Positions 1-7,265 of a DNA stretch of 64,000 bases are shown here, piece after piece (position 1 is the first letter of the stretch; each line of letters opens with the position of its first letter). The stretch is taken from positions 620,001-684,000 of the forward strand of contig NZ_CP016619.1 of assembly GCF_002741015.1 (NCBI RefSeq). The letters are read 5' to 3'. This DNA is from Microvirga ossetica. Lineage in GTDB: Bacteria; Pseudomonadota; Alphaproteobacteria; Rhizobiales; Beijerinckiaceae. Under the pieces are notes generated by a model. It was given only the letters and a program-made list of their open reading frames with translations. It was not told the origin of the DNA and did not search any database. Both the position numbers and the translations under genes were made by a program.

Positions 1-1
1 C

Positions 2-895
2 CGCCCCAAGGAGGGCTACTTTCCCGTCCCACCGGCCGATGCTCTCCAGGATGTCCGGACAAGCATGGTGCTCACTCTGGAGGAGATTGGCATCTCGGTC
101 GAGGCCCATCACCATGAGGTTGCCACCGGCGGACAGGGCGAGATCGACATGCGGTTCACGACGCTCAAGCGGATGGCCGACAACGTGATGATCTACAAAT
201 ACGTGGTCAAGAACGTCGCCCACGAACGCGGCATGACGGCGACCTTCATGCCGAAACCGCTCTTCGGAGATAATGGCTCAGGCATGCATGTGCACCAGAG
301 CCTCTGGAAGCAGGAGCGGCCGCTCTTCGCAGGCGAGGGTTATGCCGGATCAAGCGACCTGATGCGCTACTACATTGGCGGTCTGCTCAGGCATGCACCG
401 GCACTCCTTGCCCTGTGCGCTCCCACCGTCAATTCTTACCGGCGGCTGGTGCCGGGCTTTGAGGCACCGGTGAATCTCGGCTACTCGGCCCGCAATCGCT
501 CGGCGGCATGCCGCATCCCGATGTACTCGACGGGCCCGAAAAGCAAGCGGGTGGAGTTCCGCTGCCCCGATCCGTCGTGCAATCCGTATCTGGCTTTTGC
601 GGCAATGCTGCTGGCCGGGCTCGACGGGATTCAGAACCGTATCGATCCCGGAGAGCCGTTGGACAAGAACCTCTACGACCTGCCGCCGCAGGAACGGGCC
701 AAAGTGCCATCGACCCCAGGTTCCCTCGATCAGGCCCTTGATGCTCTCGAGGCCGACCACGCATTCCTCGTCAAGGGTGATGTATTCACGACGGAGGTCA
801 TCGAGACCTATCTTGATTACAAGCGCGCGCATGAAATCGACGAAATTCGTATGCGGCCCCACCCCTACGAGTTTGTCCTGTACTACGATGTCTAA
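2..895 (+). CDS. glnA: Type I glutamine synthetase, C-terminal part (5' end outside window)
   Basis: Makes glutamine from glutamate, ammonia and ATP in the cytosol. The reading frame is open from base 2 and covers about 297 residues of a protein usually near 450-470, so only the catalytic and C-terminal part is here. Visible family signatures are KEGYFPVPP near the start, [17 protein letters not shown], the ATP-site region [24 protein letters not shown], and [17 protein letters not shown] around base 670 matches the tyrosine adenylylation loop of bacterial GSI, so control by GlnE-type adenylylation is likely. It ends with the usual LYYDV-like tail. It converges on and overlaps the next minus-strand gene by 98 bp. 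Confidence 0.95.
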   Translation, partial: RPKEGYFPVPPADALQDVRTSMVLTLEEIGISVEAHHHEVATGGQGEIDMRFTTLKRMADNVMIYKYVVKNVAHERGMTATFMPKPLFGDNGSGMHVHQSLWKQERPLFAGEGYAGSSDLMRYYIGGLLRHAPALLALCAPTVNSYRRLVPGFEAPVNLGYSARNRSAACRIPMYSTGPKSKRVEFRCPDPSCNPYLAFAAMLLAGLDGIQNRIDPGEPLDKNLYDLPPQERAKVPSTPGSLDQALDALEADHAFLVKGDVFTTEVIETYLDYKRAHEIDEIRMRPHPYEFVLYYDV

Positions 896-1295
896 TGGAA
901 GCGGGGATGCGCAGGGCGTCGGGAAGAGGACGATCTCCGAAGTCGATGGTCGAACGTTGGAGAATGTTTCCCGCAGCGTCGACGACCAAGCGTAACCGTC
1001 GGCTCTTGTAGAAGAAAGTCATGCGAAAGCGTCCGGCGTCCGCGTCAATGCCGCGTTCACACAAACTGGTGATCGCTCCCTTCCGCATCAGCACCGGTAC
1101 AAATGATGCCTCAAGGCCCAGCCCCTCACCAAGGATGGAGGCGTCGATCAGGACAGCACGATCCCCAAACTCGATCTTGGTCACCAGTCGAACCCCGGCA
1201 TCATCGCATTCGTCGGCCCGTTCATCAGTAGGGCTCCCTGTATAGGGCGTCTGCTCAATATAGGCGCTTCCGGAGCGATCCTCGAGTCGTCCCAT
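798..1295 (-). CDS. DUF6522-like small protein with C-terminal extension into glnA
   Basis: About 165 residues from the ATG at 1295. The core [22 protein letters not shown]...[21 protein letters not shown]...RRLRLVVD looks like small conserved proteins I recall as DUF6522; no biochemical role is known to me. Homologues as I remember them end shortly after the RSTIDFG-type segment. Here the frame runs on for some 35 residues read antisense to the glnA 3' end, of low complexity and rich in Arg, so the natural stop may have been lost. The start is uncertain because the conserved part begins only near codon 35. Confidence 0.55.
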   Translation of the reverse strand: MGRLEDRSGSAYIEQTPYTGSPTDERADECDDAGVRLVTKIEFGDRAVLIDASILGEGLGLEASFVPVLMRKGAITSLCERGIDADAGRFRMTFFYKSRRLRLVVDAAGNILQRSTIDFGDRPLPDALRIPASIRHRSTGQTRRGGAAYEFRRFHARACNQDRSR

Positions 1296-1347
1296 CCGCC
1301 GATCAATCCCTAACACCTGGTCGAGACGACCGCTGCAACACAGCCGT

Positions 1348-1671
1348 TCAGGCTGCCGTCTCTGCCCGATCCGGTTGCTCGTCGTCATGCATGACCGGCG
1401 GACCAAGCTCGGAAAACCGGAAGAGCCGGAAGGCACGATCGCCATTGACGTCGAGCACCCGCAGGTCATCGCTGTCGCGCGCGTCGTTCATCACCACCTG
1501 GAAATGGCCGCCATAGCGGGCTGCTACGATATCGAGCGGAAGCTCGTACGCAATGAACTTGCCGATCCCGTGCGCCTTCAGAGCGCGCAACAGGCCAGTG
1601 TCGGACAAGGACGGGTGCGATGTCAGGATCACGATGGGTCCGCTGCCGGCAAACACCAGAGCTGCTTTCAT
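1348..1671 (-). CDS. Small conserved cytosolic protein, function unknown
   Basis: A 107-residue protein starting MKAALVFAGSGPIVILTSH. The ATG at 1671 was chosen because AAGGAG lies 7 nt upstream; the frame is open further 5' but has no better site. The N-terminal hydrophobic beta strand followed by LLRALKAHGIGKFIAYEL and an acidic NDARDSDDLRVLDVNGDRAF segment suggests a compact alpha/beta cytosolic fold. Neighbours are stress and small-molecule genes on the same strand. I know similar unannotated proteins but no function. Confidence 0.6.
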   Translation of the reverse strand: MKAALVFAGSGPIVILTSHPSLSDTGLLRALKAHGIGKFIAYELPLDIVAARYGGHFQVVMNDARDSDDLRVLDVNGDRAFRLFRFSELGPPVMHDDEQPDRAETAA

Positions 1672-1738
1672 GATCATTCTCCTTAGCTTGAGCCGTATTC
1701 TGTCTGACTCCATGCCCACCTTCACCTGAGCCCTGCCA

Positions 1739-2209
1739 TCAATCGCGGGCGCTGAAGGATCCGTGCTGAGCCTGAGGATTGAGCCGGGCAAACTCGGCCC
1801 CGCTCACATGGACCAGAGTCGCGTGGTCACCACCCTCAAAATACAGCTCCTGCTTCTGGTCGATGCTGTTGTCGATGATCACAGCCAGCCCATAGCAGGC
1901 GCCCACTGGCGGAACCGCGCCGAGCGCACAGTCGCGGAAGACCTCCGCGGCTTCCGGTTCGCTGGCCAGGTGAATCTCATGACCGAGCTCCGTCCTGAGG
2001 TCGGACAGCCGGAGATGATGCGAGGCGGGGAGAACGGCGAGCGTGTAGCGGCCACCATCGTTGAGCACCACAGCTTTGGCCAGCCTGTCACTCGGGATGT
2101 GACCCGCGTGGGCGGACCCAAGCGCCGACCGGGTCGGTTCATGCGGGGCCAGGTCGTACCGAATCCCTTGCTCGTCCATGTACTTCTGGAGTGTGGGTGC
2201 GATCGTCAT
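1739..2209 (-). CDS. YbaK/EbsC-type aminoacyl-tRNA deacylase
   Basis: A 156-residue protein of the YbaK/ProX editing family, which hydrolyses mischarged aminoacyl-tRNAs in trans. Seen: the N-terminal helix TLQKYMDEQGIRYDLAPHEPT, the RLAKAVVLNDGGRYTLAVLPA segment that carries the conserved catalytic lysine region, and GAVPPVGACYG, the Gly-Pro rich substrate loop. Full length for the family. It lies 67 bp upstream of the previous small gene on the same strand and is probably co-transcribed with it. Which tRNA it edits cannot be told. Confidence 0.85.
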   Translation of the reverse strand: MTIAPTLQKYMDEQGIRYDLAPHEPTRSALGSAHAGHIPSDRLAKAVVLNDGGRYTLAVLPASHHLRLSDLRTELGHEIHLASEPEAAEVFRDCALGAVPPVGACYGLAVIIDNSIDQKQELYFEGGDHATLVHVSGAEFARLNPQAQHGSFSARD

Positions 2210-2381
2210 GATGTGCCTCCCATTGGCAAGGAGTTCCCTGCGTCACGAGGCATGTCCTGATAGACCGGCGCCGCGTGGCGCGGCTGCTTCGCACTCATCT
2301 ATTATACGCCTCTGGCTCGCGAGCGACAATCGAACTGCCGTTCTGGTGATCCGCCGCGATGGCGAACTGGGGCGCCCCAAC

Positions 2382-3218
2382 CTAGTGCGCCATCAGGACC
2401 GGCATTGTGGTGTTCGACAGAATGTGGCTGGTGGCCCCGCCGAAAATGAACTGCCGCAACCGGCTCTGGGTGTAAGCACCTTTGACCAGCAGATCGCACC
2501 CGAGCGACACAGCCGCTGTCAGGATGGCCTCGCCGGCATGTCCATGCGGGTTCGGGACGGTTCGCGTCTCCACCGGCAACCCGTTCCGTGCGAGCGTGTG
2601 GCTGAGATCCTGGGTTGAGGGGCCGGACACGCCCCAGTCGTCAAAGTCGATCACGACGATCCGTTGCGCCTCAGCCAGAAGCGGCATGGCTAAGGCCACC
2701 GCCCGAGCCGTCTCGGTGCTTCTGTTCCAGGCAATCACCACCGTCGTACCAAGAGTGGCGGGTGCGGTCGGCGGCACGAGCAGAACCGGCCGGCCGCTGT
2801 CGAACAGCGCAGCTTCGACCGATGGCAGGCGCGGGTGGTTGGGCTGATCGCTGGGTCGCCCGAGAACGATGATGTCGAAGGCTCGTCCATAGCTGCCGAC
2901 GAAGTCGTCATCCTCCAGATCGATCCTGCGCCAGCCAAAGGACAGACCCGTGGATTCTGCGTCGAACCGCGGAACACCCTGTGCTGCCATGAACGTCTCG
3001 AACAGCCGCCGGGAAGCGGTGGCCCGCTCGCGGCGAAGCTCGGGATCGAGAAACGACAGGTCACCAATGGTGATGTCGGAGGCGATGTACGGCGGCATGT
3101 TGGGTGTGATCGCCATGGCCTCCAGATAGCCGTCCAGGACCTGCCCCAGGAGCAGCGCGGTCTCCAGCACCGGATGGATCAAAACATGCTCTTCAACAGG
3201 AATGAGGATTGACTTCAT
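2382..3218 (-). CDS. Universal stress protein, tandem UspA domains
   Basis: A 278-residue cytosolic protein with two Usp-like halves; the C-terminal half is canonical. It starts MKSILIPVEEHVL, typical for the alphaproteobacterial two-domain group. The nucleotide-binding signature G-2x-G-9x-G-(S/T) is recognisable as KGAYTQSRLRQFIFGGATSH near residues 245-263, followed by the terminal MPVLMAH strand. The N-terminal half lacks a clear copy of this motif and is probably the degenerate partner. Role: stress survival, with ATP binding likely through the second domain. Confidence 0.88.
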   Translation of the reverse strand: MKSILIPVEEHVLIHPVLETALLLGQVLDGYLEAMAITPNMPPYIASDITIGDLSFLDPELRRERATASRRLFETFMAAQGVPRFDAESTGLSFGWRRIDLEDDDFVGSYGRAFDIIVLGRPSDQPNHPRLPSVEAALFDSGRPVLLVPPTAPATLGTTVVIAWNRSTETARAVALAMPLLAEAQRIVVIDFDDWGVSGPSTQDLSHTLARNGLPVETRTVPNPHGHAGEAILTAAVSLGCDLLVKGAYTQSRLRQFIFGGATSHILSNTTMPVLMAH

Positions 3219-3396
3219 GGCTCATCCTCACGGCAGACTATGGTCCCCTTGAAGCGAGGATGAATGATACCCCTCTTGCAGAGATCTGTCTCGGGCCAGG
3301 CCGAGTCCCGTGGATCGGCTCTTACCTTGCTAAGGGCGCCAGACCCACGGTTCAGGCCCCCCGAGCAACCTTGTCGTGTGCATGGGGTCTGCGATC

Positions 3397-4227
3397 CTAG
3401 AGGATCGCTTCTTGGTTCCTCCTGCCACGAAGCTTGAGGGCATCCCCGAGCATCTGAATAACATGCTCCTCGTTGCCCTCGTGCAGCACAAAGGGGATAT
3501 CCTGTCTCACAAGTGCGTTGATGAGAGGTCCATGCCCCTCGCGCAGCGGCAGACTCACCAGCGTGGCGTCAATCGAATGCTCGTCGAGCAGCGCAAGGGC
3601 CTCGCTGCCGGTTGCTGCAATGGCCACCGCAACGCCTCCAGCCTCGTCGATCAACAGGTCAAGTTCAGCAGCCACGAAGATGTCATCGGAAACGATCAGC
3701 ACCTGCACACCGTCCAGCGCGACCTCATCGATCTCGAGCAGCATGTTGACGGCCCCGACGAGAGCGCCCGAAGCATCCCGCAGCGGGGTCGGATGAGGGA
3801 TGAACGAAACGCGCGTGCCGTCCAGCCGTTCGGCGACAGCCCGTGTTCCCCGGACGGCTCGGTCTTCCTTGAGTGCAATTGCCATCGGACATTCGTCGTG
3901 CGGCAGCGGCGTTCCATCCGGCCAGTACAAGCGCCACGTCACGCACCATCGATCGGTGCCTAGCCGTGCCTGCCGCCCTGAAAACTTGACGGCGGCTTCA
4001 TTGTAGAAGGTGATCCGGCCCGCAGCGTCTGTGGTGTAGACCGGGGCCGGGAATGCATCGAGCAGCTTTCGGAATGTCTGCTCGCTCGCGCACGAGCTTG
4101 CTTCAGTCCCGTCACACTGGATCGCGCTGATGGGGCCGGCCTCGCCATTGGCGAGTGCTTTGTTGTACTCTGTTACCAATCGCTCAAAATCAGCGCCAAT
4201 GATCTCGGATCTCGGTTGCTCTGCCAT
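3397..4227 (-). CDS. PAS domain protein with C-terminal receiver-like domain
   Basis: A 276-residue protein. A PAS domain spans about residues 50-165 (FRKLLDAFPAPVYTTDAAGRITFYNEAA, then WRLYWPDGTPLPHDECPMA, typical of PAS domains in alphaproteobacterial kinases). Residues about 173-265 read as a receiver fold (VQVLIVSDDIFVAAELDLLID, ATGSEALALL, DATLVSLPLREG, IPFVLHEGNE). The phosphoacceptor position after strand 3 appears as S or absent rather than D, so it may be a pseudo-receiver. There is no kinase domain. Probably a stand-alone sensor/adaptor working with another histidine kinase. Confidence 0.75.
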   Translation of the reverse strand: MAEQPRSEIIGADFERLVTEYNKALANGEAGPISAIQCDGTEASSCASEQTFRKLLDAFPAPVYTTDAAGRITFYNEAAVKFSGRQARLGTDRWCVTWRLYWPDGTPLPHDECPMAIALKEDRAVRGTRAVAERLDGTRVSFIPHPTPLRDASGALVGAVNMLLEIDEVALDGVQVLIVSDDIFVAAELDLLIDEAGGVAVAIAATGSEALALLDEHSIDATLVSLPLREGHGPLINALVRQDIPFVLHEGNEEHVIQMLGDALKLRGRRNQEAIL

Positions 4228-5232
4228 CGTGGCACCCGTTCGGGTAAGCAGTTCAGATCAGTGGGGGAAGCACTGCTGATATGGTCAGCGTGAGGAGCTC
4301 AAACAAGGATGGATCCCAAGACGAGGGCGAATGCGGCCACAGGACTTCCTTCAAGGTGGACCACCTCAACAGGTGGTCAGCCCCCAGCCACACTGAAGAG
4401 GTAGACGGGCGACGCCTCATCACGACAGGTGTGTCGAATCCTGGACTTGATTTGACGGACAGTGTCCGACCGAATTCATCCCGGCCTATGATTGATCGCT
4501 TGGGGCTCCGCCATGCCGTCAAGCCCTGCGCCTCTGGCGCACCGCTGCGCGGCTACGGGACTTGACCGCCTGTCGGCCCAAGCCCCCGGTTTGTCAAGCC
4601 GAGATGAAAGGCTGCACCCCAACACGGGTGCGCGAGGCGCACAAGACGGCCCTGACCCAGGCCATGGAAGTTCCTCATCGGGTAATCCTCAGCGTATGGG
4701 ATCAGCCGCGCGTCGGCTTCGCCGGTGGGATAGTGTGGCGGGAAAGGCTGTCCGGCGAGGCTGCCTCAGGGGACGGGCTGACGGCGGTGACCGCGATGTG
4801 CAGGCCGATGACGGGCGCGAAGAAGAGCCGAGCAGGAGGAAGACCATCAGCACGATGCTGCGGTCGTCGGCTGGAGCGTCCCCGTGCCCGCGCGGGCACG
4901 GGAGGAGAACAGGTTCAGGAGCGTCATGGCTCACGGCGGTTCCGACCAGCCGTCGCAGGCTGCTCGCGGGTGAGCCGATCAAGCGATCAGGCGCTTTGGT
5001 CAGCGCTTCGGCTCATGCGGGTTCTGTTAAGGGCATCACAGCCTGAGCCGATGCGGTCCCTGGAACTGCGCTGCCGACCGAGCGATCGTCCATCCAACAA
5101 CGTCGCCGCCGAAACGCATTGGTGGTATCCTGCGCCGGCAGCACGGTGACCTCATGCAAGCAGAGGAACCAAGCTGTGAACGCTCGTGGCCATGGCTTGG
5201 GATGTCGCGCTAGATCATCCTGGGAGCGCTGC
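4228..5232. other. Long intergenic stretch without a supported gene
   Basis: About 1.0 kb. Several frames are open on both strands, but none has a ribosome site, a recognisable fold or consistent codon use. On the minus strand between about 4925 and 4700 a possible small membrane protein (hydrophobic stretch LFFAPVIGLHIAVTAV) appears only if a frameshift is allowed, so this may be a decayed gene. A perfect 22-bp palindrome lies at 4881-4902. Confidence 0.5.
4881..4902. repeat. Perfect 22-bp GC-rich palindrome
   Basis: The half-site CCCGTGCCCGC is followed directly by its complement with no spacer. With no loop and no T tract it does not look like a simple terminator. It lies in the non-coding stretch before the methyltransferase gene. 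Confidence 0.7.
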
Positions 5233-6045
5233 ATGTCCTCGTCTCACTACATCCACGGAACCAGCCCCGAGGAGCAGCAACGGCTCACGGCGATGAACCA
5301 TCTCCTCAACGAGCGGTTCCTCGCACAAGCCGCTCTCGCCCCCGGAGAACGCATCGTTGATTTCGGCGCTGGTCTGGGCCAGTTCTCGCGAGCCATGGCC
5401 AAGGTAACAGGCGTGCCGGTTGTGGGGATCGAACGCAGCAATGAGCAGATCCTCGAAGCGAAGAGGCAGGCCGACGCTGACGGCGAAGCCCATCTCATCG
5501 ATATGCGGCAGGGAAATGCAGAGATCGCACCTTTGACCGACGGCGAGTGGGGCGCTTTCGACTTGGCGCATGCCCGGTTTCTACTCGAGCACGTCTCCAA
5601 TCCGCTGTTCATCGTGCGAACCATGGTTCGCGCTGTGCGCCCGGGCGGACGGATCATCCTGGCGGACGATGATTACGACGTGATGCGGCTCTGGCCGGAG
5701 CCGCCGGGGCTGGCCCCGGTCTGGCACGCTTACCAGCGCACGTACGACCGCCACGGCAACGATCCTATTGTCGGCCGCCGCCTCGTGCAGCTTCTGCATG
5801 AGGCTGGCGCGCAGCCCCGGCGGAACACCTGGGTGTTCTTTGGCGGCTGCTCCGGGCAGCCGGACTTCGAGGGCTATGTCGCCAACCTGGTCAAGATCAT
5901 CGAGGAAGCCATGGACGCGATTGTCGAGACCGGCACGCCGCGCGAGACCGTGCAAGCTCTGCTGGATGTGCTTGCCACATGGCACAGGCGACCGGACGCT
6001 GCGCTTTGGCATGGTGTCGCCTGGGCCGAAGGAGTGAGGACCTGA
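5233..6045 (+). CDS. Class I SAM-dependent methyltransferase
   Basis: 270 residues from the ATG at 5233. The SAM-binding motif I is VDFGAGLGQFSRAMA (near residue 41), followed by the acidic end of strand 2 (VVGIERS), then FDLAHARFLLEHV and RAVRPGGRIILADDD, the usual post-I and motif III segments. The C-terminal half has helical substrate-cap character. The substrate is unknown; it resembles UbiE/small-molecule methyltransferases in layout. The open frame extends 5' but the upstream residues look non-coding. Confidence 0.85.
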   Translation: MSSSHYIHGTSPEEQQRLTAMNHLLNERFLAQAALAPGERIVDFGAGLGQFSRAMAKVTGVPVVGIERSNEQILEAKRQADADGEAHLIDMRQGNAEIAPLTDGEWGAFDLAHARFLLEHVSNPLFIVRTMVRAVRPGGRIILADDDYDVMRLWPEPPGLAPVWHAYQRTYDRHGNDPIVGRRLVQLLHEAGAQPRRNTWVFFGGCSGQPDFEGYVANLVKIIEEAMDAIVETGTPRETVQALLDVLATWHRRPDAALWHGVAWAEGVRT

Positions 6046-6072
6046 TGTGATGGAGCCAAGCTGACCGGAGCA

Positions 6073-6354
6073 TTAGCCCAAGCCCAGGATCTCCTCGCTT
6101 CCCATGCTCCTTGTGCTCCGCGCGTTGGCGCCCTCATCGAGCTTGAACGCAATCTTCAGGATGGCCCGGAACTGGGAGACCTGATCGTTCTCCACGACGG
6201 CCTCGAACTCCTTGACCCAGACGGAGCGCATGTTTCGCAATGTGCGCGGGGCTTGCTCTACCTCCTGGCGGACGCTTGTCGCCCATGCCCCATGAAAACG
6301 AATGCCTTCGAAAATGCCCCGCTTACTAGTCCCTGGCGGAGGTCTTGATCTCAA
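6073..6354 (-). CDS. Dodecin-like protein, N-terminus apparently disrupted
   Basis: Residues 8-70 follow the dodecin pattern: GTSKRG, then RQEVEQAPRTLRNMRSVWVKEF, AVVENDQVSQFRAILKIAFKLDEG. Dodecins are about 65-75-residue flavin-binding dodecamers. The usual first beta strand (RVTEI-like) is missing in this frame. Just upstream, another frame encodes MRIVTDSIPVEIKTSARD and then a TAG, so the start was probably lost by a frameshift. A C-terminal tail of about 20 residues is extra. It may be a pseudogene, and the frame has no good ribosome site. Confidence 0.55.
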   Translation of the reverse strand: MRSRPPPGTSKRGIFEGIRFHGAWATSVRQEVEQAPRTLRNMRSVWVKEFEAVVENDQVSQFRAILKIAFKLDEGANARSTRSMGSEEILGLG

Positions 6355-6412
6355 CGGGGATGGAGTCAGTTACGATCCGCATTTATGACGCCCGATTGGA
6401 ACGGGTTTGACC

Positions 6413-7024
6413 ATGAGACGACCCACACACCGGGAGATTGCCGCGCAGGACCGCCACATGCTGGACCGACAGGCGCAGTTTCGCTTGGCAGCGGATGCCG
6501 TGACCGCAGCGCTCGCTGGGGTGCCTGAGGTCGAGGCGGTGGCGTTGATCGGCTCAGTGGCTCGGCCGTTGTGGCGAGAGGTACCGCGGTTTCAGCCGTT
6601 CCGATACTGGGACATTCCGATCTGGCACGAATGCAAGGATGTCGATCTGGCGGTGTGGCTCGATCGCCTGGACCGGCTCCAGACCCTCAATCGGGCCCGT
6701 AGCCTGGCCCTCCACCAGTTGTTCAAGGAAAAGCAGATCGGGGTTGCTCACCATCAGGTCGAGATCTTCATCCTGCAAGGAGAAGTGAACGCCTATTGCG
6801 GCCGGCTCTGCTCCTTCTCGCAGTGCCCGAAGGGCAAGCGGGAATGCCTGGTCCCAGGGTGCGGACGGGACCCATTCCTGCAGCAGCACGCCGGCTTTAG
6901 GTTCTGGCCGGACGCACTGGCGCCCGATAGAATCATGCCCCTGTATGATCGGCGGCGCGGGATCCTGCGGCGTGCCGCCGAGACGCCGGTCGAGGGACGG
7001 GAGGACCAAATCACGACAGCGTGA
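6413..7024 (+). CDS. Nucleotidyltransferase-like protein with Cys cluster
   Basis: 203 residues from the ATG at 6413 (a TTG at 6407 is also possible). VEAVALIGSVAR followed by CKDVDLAVWLD matches the GS...DxD signature of minimal nucleotidyltransferases, with an unusually long insert between the GS and the acidic pair. A compact cysteine group CSFSQCPKGKRECLVPGC near residues 130-148 may bind zinc. The C-terminus is basic. It lies upstream of the SNF2/SWIM pair in the same direction. The target is unknown. Confidence 0.6.
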   Translation: MRRPTHREIAAQDRHMLDRQAQFRLAADAVTAALAGVPEVEAVALIGSVARPLWREVPRFQPFRYWDIPIWHECKDVDLAVWLDRLDRLQTLNRARSLALHQLFKEKQIGVAHHQVEIFILQGEVNAYCGRLCSFSQCPKGKRECLVPGCGRDPFLQQHAGFRFWPDALAPDRIMPLYDRRRGILRRAAETPVEGREDQITTA

Positions 7025-7265
7025 CACCTGGTGGGACGAGATCGGGAGCATGAGGATCTGTAGGTCATCCCTGTTGCCCGCAGTGCCGCCCTGTTCCAGT
7101 GGCGCCCAATCAGGCGGAGCGGCAGCGATCTGGACCCGATCGCGACAACGGCCCGACGCCTTCCAGTACTTCTTGTGAAGGGCCCTCTGCGGTGTTCAAT
7201 GGGGACTGCCGCCCCTGCAAAACGAGCAGCGCGGATTGAAACACTTCGGAGTTCACTCACCCACA

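Noticed and set aside
4281..5149. Several overlapping open frames between the PAS protein and the methyltransferase
   Set aside because: None has a ribosome site, family similarity or sensible composition; kept only as a note on the intergenic entry.
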